DNA of 64,000 bases, taken from assembly GCA_018340375.1 (NCBI GenBank), contig JAFFJZ010000014.1, positions 186,001 through 250,000 of the forward strand. Direction: 5' to 3'. Below are positions 12,530-22,412 of the stretch, one piece after another. The position numbers were made by a program, and so were the translations under genes. The stretch comes from Gonatopus flavifemur. Lineage: Eukaryota > Arthropoda > Insecta > Hymenoptera > Dryinidae. The notes under the pieces were generated by a model. The model did not search any database. It was not told where the DNA came from and worked only from the letters and a program-made list of their open reading frames with translations. Positions within the stretch are counted from its first letter, which is position 1, and every line of letters begins with the position of its first letter.

Positions 12530-12915
12530 GTATTATGGAAATTTTAGAAAAAACGCATTTGGAAAAATTCATTAACTTCAACAGAAAAAAGACAAATTTT
12601 GTTTGTTTGTTTTTTGTTCATTTTATGTCAATTCTTGTTAGAATTGCTGCTCCATTCTCATAATCGTTTACTGAGGGAAACTAAGAATATCGCGTTCCCA
12701 CGTCGAGCAATTGTTAATAAACACCAGTCGAAAGTCGCGAAAATTGATGAATTGTGACTGCAACCGTGGGTGGGGTTATCATCTTCCAAAACAATGCATT
12801 CGCAAAAGTAACCAAAAATTCCTACTCAGTCGTCATGATTTTCCACTGAGAAAGACTTGGACGATCATCATTCGGACTCTAGGAACGGTTAGACAGCATT
12901 GGTTGATTTCTATAT
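12530..12915. repeat. Internal module shared by copies D and E
   Basis: The stretch matches 38575-38955 almost end to end with moderate divergence. Shared anchors are GAATTGCTGCTCCATT, ACCGTGGGTGGGGTTATCAT and CAAAACAATGCATT. Both copies sit inside CAGGG-terminated elements, so they are probably parts of the same family. No coding frame is conserved. Confidence 0.75.
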
Positions 12916-13744
12916 GTGTATTATAGAAAGCTCAGTATGAAAACCAATGTTTATTATATCCCGCTCGCAATGAGATGGACTCTTGAACACACGTAGCTGA
13001 AAAATTTAAGTATCTATGAGGACAAGCCTCTTGAATTGAGAGATTCATTCAAGACAAATCTAAACTGATAACAAAATGTGCGAAAGCAGAGTTGTATCAA
13101 GTTCGTCTCCCCTTCATTTTTGACCTATATTTATATCGTGGAGAATTTATTTTGAATCACGTGCGACTCCAACATCTATCAGTTTTGTTTATAAGTTTTT
13201 GTTATTATTATATATTTGATCGAACGCGACTCCTCTTATCATCAATTTCTTCTTGATAATCCTGTTCTCGATCAGTAATCGATTTAAATTTGAATTATGT
13301 GCATTGAATTGTGGAATGGACCTTGAAATTCATTTCATTATATATTGGTATTTTGACGCGTTCTTCAATCCTTCCTACGAAATTAGTCTGGTATCTTCAT
13401 ACGTAATTCTCTATTCACCTTTCCATGATTTTTGTCAACCGAACGCGATTATGTCATCGTCAATACATTGGTTACAAGTGTAAGTGTCTCACTACATGTG
13501 TTATCCGTGTACTGACTGTATTTACGTTTTTTCCTCACGCGTTCGTTCGATGACTTCTCGTTTTATTTTCCGCTATCGATATTTTGAATTTATTGATCCT
13601 TTGATTAAGTGACTTGATGACATGTATTCCATTTTCCATATGCTGATTATCAATTTCTTATTTCCCCATTATTTCTATTCTTCGGACTAACGCGCGGTGT
13701 TGTAACCGTACGAATGTCTTGTTCCACGTTCGTACCATTACGCA

Positions 13745-14120
13745 CCCTCCAACAATTTTTGAGAGTCGATACTCATCCATAACCCTGATTGCATCAAATG
13801 GGATGATTCAAAAGATTTCAAATGCAATAGTGAATCGTGATGAACCGAAAACATAACCGTCACTCATGATAAGCAGAGATTTGATGTTTCCATTCATTCA
13901 TGGATTCTTCTTTGCTCTCCTCCGAAGATTGGAGTTGATTCCATTGTGAAGAAAACCTCGAACATAAACAAACGGGAACACCGAGTCTCTGCTTATCATC
14001 AGAGCCAGTTATGTGTCCGGTTTATCATGATTCACTATTGCATTTGAAATCCATTGGATTATTCCATCCGATTCAATCAGGGTTATGAATGAGTATCGAC
14101 TCTCAAAAACTGTTGAAGGG
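13745..14120. mobile_element. Nested 376-bp palindromic element (MITE-like)
   Basis: It begins CCCTCCAACAATTTTTGAGA and ends TCTCAAAAACTGTTGAAGGG. The left arm to about 13882 is repeated inverted from about 13980, including GATTCACTATTGCATTTGAA against its complement. A loop of about 100 bp separates the arms. It interrupts the right arm of copy D. No clear target duplication was visible. Confidence 0.75.
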
Positions 14121-14606
14121 TTGCTGAAAACATTGAAAGTATTCACCATACTACATAACAATGATTGAGATGCGCATTCGAACAGACAAAAACACCCTTC
14201 CAGTTTCCAGATAATTCACAAAAAGATTAGGGTCATCACGAATCTTTGTCTCTCTACTGGAATCATCACACCTATCCACGCACTTACACTCTTGGTCGCC
14301 CCAGTCCGCGCGCACGGTCATCAATGATTCCGACGGTACATCACTTGCACCCCAATGGGTGAGAGGGGGTCCGTGACCAGGGTTCCGTGGAGGGTTTGAA
14401 ACCGGCTCTCAAATGCTATGGTAAAAAAATGGGGGTCCGGTTTGAAAAAACCATCTTGCCCTCTGAATGACCTCAAAAATGATTTCTGAGGGATTTTTCA
14501 ATGTCAACACCATACTTCCTCCCTTCAACTCAAAACTTCTCATGAGTCACATTTTCTCTCATCTCTACTAGTTCCGGAGATATTTCTTGAGATGGTCCAC
14601 CCTGTA

Positions 14607-15268
14607 TATGGTAGTTTCTTCGCATTTCGACGTCATATCGATATATAAATACATGTCTTGACCGTGTGGTTTTTGAAAATGTTTTGGAAACGTGATTTCT
14701 ACATCCATAGGTCGCGAAACAACTGCCGCGTTTCCAAAACATCTTGAAAACTCATAGTGCTGTCTGGGTAGGATCTGGATATGGAATCGAGTTGTTGTTG
14801 TTGTTGATTAAAGAAATTTGTTCAAAAATATACATCAAAACCATATTACAAAGTGGAGTACCTTAATTGAATCCGTTGAGCCAGAAGGCTTATTGACTGA
14901 TGAATACATTACATTAGTACGCAGTACAAACTTCACGCTTCGAGCCAAAAAAAATGAAAGAAGTATGAGAAATATCAGAAAATATAGAGTGATGAAAAAA
15001 AAACGGAAAAAATATATATATAAATATGAACCAGAAGAAAAACTGAACACGATTGAAATATGAATGAAATTTTGAGCAGTAGAAACAGATTCAAAACTGA
15101 AATATGGAAAAACCATAATAGAAATATGATATAATAGGAGGCTGGTGAAGTGAAATATCACGAACATAAGTAGTGACCAATCATAGCAATTCAATGAAAT
15201 GAAGAAGAGCGAGCAGAGCGCAGAACATACTGTGAGACAAGGAGGCGAAACGTATAGAGGAGTAGATA
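14607..15268. other. No gene recognised; (TTG)n tract
   Basis: AT-rich, with a short (GTT)n run near 14790-14805. Open frames here on both strands are low-complexity and not credible. Confidence 0.5.
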
Positions 15269-15303
15269 GATATAGATAGATAGATATATGTTTATTATGT
15301 TGT

Positions 15304-15317
15304 AGGATTAAAATCCT
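15304..15317 (-). other. 3'-end hairpin of CR1-like copy 1
   Basis: AGGATTAAAATCCT forms a 5-bp stem with a TAAA loop. Equivalent positions in two related 3' ends have TAGG-GAAA-CCTA (27937-27948) and TAGGG-TTAA-CCCTA (41892-41905). Stem bases differ yet pairing is kept, which suggests an RNA structure recognised by the RT. Confidence 0.65.
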
Positions 15318-15607
15318 GTGGAACAATTGAGAAAGGAGTATAAACAACAACAAAGATATTATATACAAAAATATTTATACATATACAGCATTAAACCCAC
15401 AGCCCAAAAAGCAAAAAAGGCCCAATGGATGAACTTAAAAATGAAGATGAGATGAGAATGAGAGTGAGGCTGAGATTACAAAGGTGTGAGAAATGAAAAT
15501 ACAGATATGAGATAGAGATACAATAGTTATAAATGCGCAGAATGAAGATGAAGGCAAGAAAAGCGTAAGATGAACCACGATGAACCTACTTGAAAAGGAG
15601 TATATAT

Positions 15608-18120
15608 CTATGAGTGAGAAAGGGTGGAGGTGAGCAAGAAGTCATCATACCTCTTTTTGAAGACGTTAGGGGAAGAGCTACACTTGATGTTATCTGGGAT
15701 CGTGTTCCAGAGTTTACTACCTGTTATCAAAAAAGATTTTCGATATGTGGTAGTACGATGCAGTGGTATTTTAAGGAGCCCCCTATCCAATCTAGTGCAA
15801 CGAATTGCATCAGAGGTACCAAAATTGAAACGATCGTAAAGGAGAGGAGGATCCTTTGAAGCAAATAGCTGATGCAAGTACGACCCCAGGAAAAATTTCC
15901 GTCGTTCGGAAAGTTTGAGCCAGCCGAGGCGCGTGAAGAAAGGAGAGATGTGAACATCTTTCCTGAGATTGAAAATAAACCGCACGCAGGCATTCAGTTC
16001 ACGCTGCAGACGTATACTGTCTACTTCAGAGAGATCAGTGAGAACTAAGCAACAATGATCAAAATAGGGCATAACTAGCGTTGAAATCAGTTTAGTTCTC
16101 ATCTGCATAGAGAGTGCGTTGCCATCAAGTCGCGATTGGTAGTGTGCGCACGAGACTTTCCTACAGACAGAAGTTACTTGCTCATTCCAATTAAGAGAAG
16201 GTGTCAGAATAATCCCGAGCGATTTGAGCGAAGAGACAAGATTTATAGGGGTGCCCTGAAGTATGATGTCCGGTAAGGAGTGAAGAGAAATATCGTTGAC
16301 GTAACGTGGAGAACCAAGGATCATGCAATTGGTTTTTAAGGGGTTCATAATTAGGTAGTTGGTGGAGCACCAGCTGGCAATTCTCTGTATATCGTCATTC
16401 AATTTCGTGATACATTCATCTATGAGGAAAGGTGAAGTATGCGGATAAATATAAAAGTCATCAGCGAATTTGAAGAGTTCACAATGGTGAATAATCGAAT
16501 TTATGTCGGGAACATACAGTGCGAATGGGAGAGGACCCAGGCGAGAGCCTTGAGGAACACTTGAGGTAACTGGAGTCCATTCGGAGCAACCTTCAGAGCG
16601 TCTAACTGCTTGCGTGCGACCAGATAGATAGGACCAAAACCACTTCAGCACGGGGGTAGATATATTGGAAGAAGCGAGTTTTTGTATAAGTAAAGAGTGG
16701 GTAACGGTATCAAAAGCTCTTGAGGAATCAAACCTCACCAAAAGAGCGATCATGCGCTTATCAATCGCTTTACGAACATCATCAGTCAATTCCAAGAGAG
16801 CACACCTGAGCCCATCTGGAGGAATAGTATTCGAGTTAGAAGAATGATAGAAATGTAGCAGATCATGAGGAGTCAAGTGAGGGGAAAAGAAAAGGTTATC
16901 ACTGTAGCCGAGACTTTGGTCGAGAATAGGCGGTGGAGGACAGGCCGGATGAAAGTCAGCAGAGAAGTGTAAACTAAGCTCGTTCACACAAAATTCATCC
17001 GCGGGCGGATGATCACTATTAGATTTAATTATTCTTAGGGTACGAAGTTCTCTCCAAAGTGTGCGTGAGTCGGGAGTGCCCATCAATCTGTCGTTATAAT
17101 ATTGACGCTTCGCATCCCTGAGAGAGGTAACAACATTGTTCCTTAGTCGTGTGAAGAGTAGATGACATTCAGGATTCCTTGTGCGGAGATATGTCCTCCT
17201 CGCAGTGTTACGTTCACGGATGAGATTCCGAATCTCCTGAGTTATCCAGGGAGAAGGAGGACGTCTGGGAGTGAACCTTCTGAGTGGTACTTCACTATTG
17301 TATAGATCAGTGAGGTAATCATGGAAAACCCCAACACACTCATCAATATTTGTAATACCCGAGTTCCCGATGTTCAGCAAAATCGATGGTATATCAATAT
17401 CTCGCCCATTGATACGCGAGTAATCACGCACAGAGACGATCTGCTGTTGACTCATGGGTAGATTGAAAGAGTATTCAATTGAGATCATGTCATGCCGAGA
17501 TAGAAAAGGCATTTCCTTTTGTTCATGGTCAATCACTTTGGAGAGATCGTCCACTACACATAAGTCAAGCAAGGTAGAAGAGATGGACGTGTGATAAGTG
17601 CGGCCGTAGGGGACAACGGCCAGATTCAGACTGGAGAGTATTTTACGGAGATAAGTACTATCGGGAGATGAACGGCACAAGTCGGTGTTCCAGTCACCCA
17701 TAATGATTTTGTTGTGATAGTCAGTACTCAGTGTAGAGATCACCGTTCCCAAATTAGCAAATTCTATTTTCGGAAGTCTGTAAACTACACCAATGAGTAC
17801 TTTCCGCATACCCGTGCTGGAAACCTGGGCGAATAGATATTCGGGTTGTGGACAAGTGGCATCGTACTCAGATTTCTGTACGATTTTGTATTGGAGATTC
17901 TGTTTGATATAGAGACAGACCCCCCCTCCCCCACCGCCAATACGACCCACCCTATCGCAACGAAAGACCACATATCCATCCAATGAGCGGAACGAGTCAT
18001 CTATGTCACTCCTAAACCAAGTCTCAGATACCGCAATAACATCGTACTCATTCGGCTTCTTAGTGCAGAAAAAATCAGAGACTCCATCCGTCTGTTCGAA
18101 ATACCTTTCCGTTGAGATAA
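15608..18120 (-). pseudogene. CR1-like ORF2 (endonuclease, RT) with internal in-frame deletion
   Basis: One continuous frame of over 830 codons has endonuclease landmarks YDVIAVSETWF near 18040, GRIGGGGGGVCLYIK near 17935, MGDWNTDLC near 17695 and the FLSRHD/SIEYSF block near 17490. RT landmarks are FDSSRAFDTV near 16710, SVPQGSRLGPLPFALY near 16540 and FKFADDFYIY near 16455 (catalytic FADD). A C-terminal YRKSFLITGSKLWNTIP motif near 15690 is typical of the CR1/L2/Jockey group. Between SSNSNTIPPDGL and the ELTDDVRKA block the early RT motifs are missing. The related fragment at 60622-60990 keeps about 110 codons there. So although the frame is open, the RT should be dead. The last TTG-initiated portion is 791 codons; the true start lies upstream of 17983. 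Confidence 0.85.
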
Positions 18121-18284
18121 ATCAGAATTGAAATTCATAAAATTTCCTTTCTGACTAGAATAGAGGGTTTTTTAGAGGGCATGGACCAAGAGGAATGGAA
18201 AGTGAGATGAAGGTTAAATTCATGAAGATCAAAGATGTATAATACAATGTTAATTTATTTATCAATAACTATACATATGAAGGG
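18121..18284. other. Spacer between coiled-coil frame and CR1-like ORF2
   Basis: Short AT-rich spacer on the minus-strand path between the frame ending at 18285 and ORF2. No other feature seen. Confidence 0.5.
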
Positions 18285-18845
18285 TCACAATTCTGATATA
18301 TTGTGATATGAATCCCCGAAATATTTGATCGACAGGATTTCTTTCTTTTCATTAACGGAAAATTGAACGTTATTTATTCCAGCCTCACTTAATTCACTAT
18401 ACAATCGACCGTAATCTTTACAATTGACACAATTCAAAAATTCTCTTTTAGTTTCGATACATATTCTACACCTCCTGGGTAACTGTGGTCTATCGGACCT
18501 TTTAAGAATCTTATTCGATTAATTAGATTCATTTATATCAATTCGGATACGTTGGCTGGGGAGGGCTGAGAGGGCTGCCTTCTGTTCCTCCAAGAGGAGC
18601 TCGGATTTTCTTTTGAGCCTCTCGATATCCTTTTTTGTTCTATATAAGACATTTTTCCTTAACCTATTCCCCTCGGTATTTATTAGTTTTTGTTTTCTTA
18701 GGATCCTGTTCTTTTCTATTTCAAGTTCCTTTAGAATTTTGATAATTGATCGCGACACTGAAAACAAATTCGGAAATTTGGAATGAAGGTTGGATTGATA
18801 AGCACACGGTGTTGATAATGAGAAAAAGGGGTATTTTCCAGACAA
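18285..18845 (-). pseudogene. Coiled-coil plus CxxC zinc-type protein, possible LINE ORF1
   Basis: A single frame runs from 18845 to a TGA at 18285-18287, broken by one TAA at 18519-18521. The first part (about residues 35-95) is Lys/Glu/Leu rich with heptad-like spacing (IIKILKELEIEKNRILRKQK), a likely coiled coil. After the stop the same frame continues with CRICIETKREFLNCVNC, a paired CxxC arrangement that could bind zinc. I do not recognise the exact family. Its position 5' of a CR1-like ORF2 on the same strand suggests an ORF1-type nucleic-acid-binding protein. A fragment of an unrelated cellular zinc protein is possible. Confidence 0.5.
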
Positions 18846-18935
18846 TGGTAGTTGGTAAACTAGTTGTTTATTCGGATATCAAAGAGGAAGGATCAGGTTT
18901 TCGAGTGAGGATGCATAGGATGTCATGTTTCTGAA

Positions 18936-19449
18936 AGAATTTGAAATGTAGTGGCTATGCACATTATCTCGAATTGGAAAATTAGAATTGATTAGAAAAG
19001 ATTTGAAAAGTTTTAGAGATTAGTGAGTGTAGCACATTATCTCTATAGAGTTGAAAATGAATCAAAGGAAGATTCGAGATATAGTGGCTATGCACATTAT
19101 CTCGAATTGAAAAAATTAGAATTGATCAGAAAAGATTAGAAAAGCTCTAGAGATTAGTGACTGTAGCACATTATCTCTATAGAGTGGAAAATGAATTATA
19201 GAAAACTTCGAGATATAGTGGCTATGCACATTATCTCGAATTGAAAAATTAGAATTGATTAGAAAATGGTTAGGGATTTTGGAGACTAGTGGCTGTTGCA
19301 CATGATCTCTGAAGAGGAGCAAAGATATAGCGACTGAGCACAGTATCTCTACAGGAATCAAGAGCAGTTGGGAAATGAATTGAGATTAGTGACTATGCAC
19401 ATTATTCCAAAGGAGGTTGAAATATAGTGGCTATGCACAGTATTTCGAA
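18936..19449. repeat. Tandem array of nine hairpin repeats with conserved loop
   Basis: Nine copies of a motif close to AGTGGCTATGCACAT are spaced roughly 40-75 bp apart, at about 18948, 19021, 19082, 19155, 19216, 19287, 19328, 19387 and 19426. Most are flanked by complementary arms: TTCGAGATA/TATCTCGAA (19072-19106, 19206-19240), TAGAGAT/ATCTCTA (19013-19044, 19147-19178) and GAAATA/TATTTC (19419-19445). Spacer sequence (AATTAGAATTGATTAGAAAA) also repeats. Stem bases change on both sides together while the loop stays. It lies directly 5' of the coiled-coil frame on the minus strand. Confidence 0.8.
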
Positions 19450-20509
19450 GGGGAAGGCAGGATCTTTGATATCACGAATTGGAGTTCAATATTATTAGTA
19501 ATACTTACTAGTAAAAATAGCGATCGAAATGAACTGATTTTAGTCGTCAATTGAATGTTGTAATTTTAACTTGTTGAAGATCAAATTTGGAGAATGAATG
19601 ATTTCGTTCCAACTTTGAAAACTGAATGTGACAGGGGTCATGCATTCTGGTCCTCATATACTATTCTGACAGTGGACCTCAAGTGGGAGTTCTATTATCC
19701 GAGAAAGAAAGAAATAGATTTCCTTCCTTTCTATGCACTTGAGATTTTTTTCACACGTATCTTCTTACGCATGATTTTCCCAGGATGTAAGAGAAACACA
19801 ATATTGAAATTAACCAATTTTCTTGTAGTTCATCTAATTGTTCATGAGAAATTGTAATAATTTTAGTCTCATAATATTATTGAAGTATAGAAGAAAAGGG
19901 TTGATAATGTTTATAATTGACAGAATGTTTAAAAAGGTCAGCGATTTCGGTTCGTCATATGGAAGAACTACAGTCAATTTTTTAATTGAAATCCGAATTT
20001 ATAAGATTATTTAACTGACCAACTAAATCTTTCTAATATGGAATGTAAGGTTTTGATATGCTTTGATAGTATTCAATAATTTTAAACATTGATTGTAGAT
20101 GACATCTGATAGATATGCATGTATGTCTTCTAATTATTTGAATAAAATAAGTATATTCAATTAAATAAGAAAAATTATATTTGTACCAATGGTCATTCTT
20201 GAAAATGCACGTAGGCCACGTTTTTTCTACATAGGGTTAAGGTGTGTGTTGGTTCGCGTTGCAGTTAGGTGGCGAAACAACACAGACCTTTGTTCTCGTC
20301 ATAATTTTTTATGAGTGGTTTTTCCTCTGTGCGAAGGAGTTTCCTTCTGAAACTGTCACCCAGATGTTTACTAAATCTGAAGTGTTTATGCACATAACGG
20401 GTGATCTGAAGATAGTATTCTTCCTTTCAAGAATGATCCATGGATACATTTACGTATCAATATTGAAAGGTTCATCAATTATTATATTTCAGATTAAGAT
20501 ATCTACATA
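19450..20509. other. About 1 kb with no recognisable gene
   Basis: Very AT-rich. Frames at 19594-19857 and 20244-20516 have no recognisable domain and look like chance. No element ends seen. Confidence 0.5.
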
Positions 20510-20770
20510 TATATAGTGTATAGATATGTGCATATACATATATATACATACGCACAATACATATACGGCAAATAACTCTAATTAAAGATACATATATGTA
20601 TATATAGTGTTCTTATTAATAAGCAAGAACAAAAAAGTCATGAAAAATGTAGTAAAGAGGTTACATGTATATACCGTACATATATATGTGTACATACATA
20701 TATACATATACGTACGGTACATAGCATATAACTATAATATGAGATGACGTATATGTGTACGTAGTATATA
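20510..20770. repeat. Degenerate TA/CATA microsatellite region
   Basis: Alternating ATATAC/ACATATAT tracts occur in two clusters (about 20510-20610 and 20665-20770). Confidence 0.75.
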
Positions 20771-20886
20771 TGAAAGGAAACAAAAGTTATGAGAATGTAA
20801 CGAAGATGTTACAGTGCATTAACATGACACATTTTTAACGAACGAAAAACTCGATTAGAGTGAGAGTTTGAGGGTCGAATCGGGAG

Positions 20887-21378
20887 TCACCTAAGTTGAT
20901 CAAAGTCCCTGTTACATGAGATGACAATAACATTTGAGGTATCATCTTTTTTCACAAGAATACGTTCATTCCTCGACCGAATATGGATATATCCTTTGGA
21001 CTCCGCAACCTTCTTAGTTCCTGCGAGAAGAGAGGCGATATCAGACGGCAAATATTCATTAAGATAGAGCCTAGACTTGGGTAGAGAGGGATTAATATCA
21101 GACGCGTCGACTGATCCTGTAGAACATTCGGCCTCAAGTATTTTCGTTCGCAGAGAAGGAGAATCAAGCTCCATAAGGATGGTACGTGGACGCGATGTAG
21201 TTTTGGTGGAGCGAAGACGGAATGCTCTCACAATTTTGGATTGGGTGATTTGACATGAGGATGAGCCATGACATCCATGAAACGATATCCATGATATGAG
21301 TACGCATAGCATGTTGCGGTTGAATGGCTGATTCCAATCGGGTTCGATTGTGGTTTGGAATTCTTGGAAAACGATCAA
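20887..21378 (-). CDS. LINE ORF1 C-terminal domain (FP-like), orphan fragment
   Basis: The C-terminal 110 or so residues resemble the FP-type C-terminal domain found in ORF1 proteins of CR1/Jockey-group LINEs. RPRTILMELDSPSLRTKIL is followed by a short variable stretch, then LPKSRLYLNEYLPSDIASLL, GYIHIRSRNERILVKKD and a final VISCNRDFDQL. In that family the domain contributes to RNA binding and assembly. The first 50 residues up to about 21230 look unrelated (Cys/His/Trp rich), so the true fragment probably begins near 21240. It is on the same strand as the CR1-like LINE at 15.3-18.8 kb but is separated from it by the hairpin array and about 1.4 kb of non-coding DNA. It could be that element's displaced ORF1 or a separate relic. 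Confidence 0.6.
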   Translation of the reverse strand: MIVFQEFQTTIEPDWNQPFNRNMLCVLISWISFHGCHGSSSCQITQSKIVRAFRLRSTKTTSRPRTILMELDSPSLRTKILEAECSTGSVDASDINPSLPKSRLYLNEYLPSDIASLLAGTKKVAESKGYIHIRSRNERILVKKDDTSNVIVISCNRDFDQLR

Positions 21379-22192
21379 TCGGAAATTTCTGATGTTTGGA
21401 GGTTATGATTTCTAACCAGGAATTTCTACTTACCAGGAATCAGTATAAGACTGTCACTCACATCTAGAGTCTAATCCCCATTGGAGATTTCATTTTTATG
21501 CATCCAAAATTTCTGGTGAGTACATATTGGACGAACCTCCTTCCATAATCCATGAAGAAAGTTGGCGTAACGTTGAGATTGCTTCTTCTGACAGGGTATG
21601 ATTTATGTACGTGGGAATCAAACAATTATCAATTGTACACGGAAAATAACACTCAACAGTATTTACACCGATAATTTTTTTTCCAATATCTCATATTCAA
21701 TTCAAAGGCCTTGGTGCGCGTAGAATTATTTGATGAGGAAATTGTACACTTAATATTCTTCATGCTTGAAAAAAAGTGATTCACAAAAATCGTACACATG
21801 TTTTTATACAAGGACGAAGAATGTCATCAATTAATATTATCATCATTGTGCACCTAATGAAATTCATATGAGGAATTTTCTCGTCTTCTCACATGATAAT
21901 TGATAGAATGGCACACTTGTTTGTACACATACGGGAGGAAGATACCTGCTCTCTCGTTGGAGAGGACCTTTGTGATCACTCTGGAAGATCAAAAATTTGT
22001 TCGTCTCCAAACTCAAAATCTATGGGATCAAAACGTTTCTTAGAACTCAGGGGGAACTTTTGGTTTCCTGTCTGTCTGTCTGTCTGTTCTTGTATGTACA
22101 TATGTGTGTGTGCTTGCAGACCTTGCGACCGTGGATATCTTCCGTTCCTATTTTCCGATAATCATGAAATTCTTATCATGGTTATATGTGGT
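21379..22192. other. No gene; (TGTC)n tract of a common arthropod type
   Basis: AT-rich, with a CTGTCTGTCTGTCTGTCTGT microsatellite at about 22071-22090 followed by TG-rich sequence. No coding signal. Confidence 0.5.
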
Positions 22193-22194
22193 TA

Positions 22195-22379
22195 GAGTCC
22201 CTGCTCAAGAAATTCAATGAAGTTTGATTTGAGGATTCCCCGAGGGAAGTTCCATTTTCTGATCCCTCGTTTCTCAAGAATGTTCCGAGAATTTCTCGAG
22301 AAACGAGGAGTCGGGGAATGGGAGTTATCTCGAGAAATCCTTGAGAAGAAATTTTATCGAATTTCTTGACCAGAAACTC
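22195..22379. mobile_element. Short palindromic element at TA (MITE-like)
   Basis: The 185-bp unit is flanked by TA on both sides. Its ends pair: GAGTCCCTGCTCAAGAAATT against AATTTCTTGACCAGAAACTC. Interior blocks also pair (CTCGTTTCTC against GAGAAACGAG). It could fold into one long hairpin. No coding capacity. Confidence 0.6.
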
Positions 22380-22412
22380 TATATGCAGTGTTGATAAACG
22401 TTAACAAGAAAG

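Larger units (their letters stand above)
11620..14604. mobile_element. CAGGG-type TA element with ~440-bp inverted arms (copy D)
   Basis: It starts CAGGGTGAACCATTTTGAG after TA (11618-11619) and ends GATGGTCCACCCTG before TA (14605-14606). The arms match in inverted orientation. A clear anchor is TGTCTGTTCGAATGCGCATC near 11979, whose reverse complement lies near 14165. The 2.1-kb interior has no transposase frame. It holds a 385-bp module shared with the element at 37992-40894 and a nested palindromic element (13745-14120) beside the right arm. Confidence 0.8.
15270..18120 (-). mobile_element. CR1-like LINE, copy 1
   Basis: The element reads right to left: ORF2 (18120-15608), a 3' UTR of about 330 bp, a hairpin at 15304-15317, then a TATC-type simple-repeat tail at about 15262-15290. 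The same family gives fragments at 42413-42911 and 60322-61689, a related copy at 27899-30405, and a 3'-end scrap at 41853-42015. The coiled-coil frame at 18285-18845 lies just upstream on the same strand and may be its ORF1. Confidence 0.8.

Noticed and set aside
18936..19449. CRISPR-like array
   Set aside because: Repeats and spacers are both repeated and diverged, the spacing varies, no cas genes occur, and the sequence is animal-like.
20510..20770. AT-rich region as a replication origin or promoter
   Set aside because: It is a simple TA/CATA microsatellite with no supporting signals.
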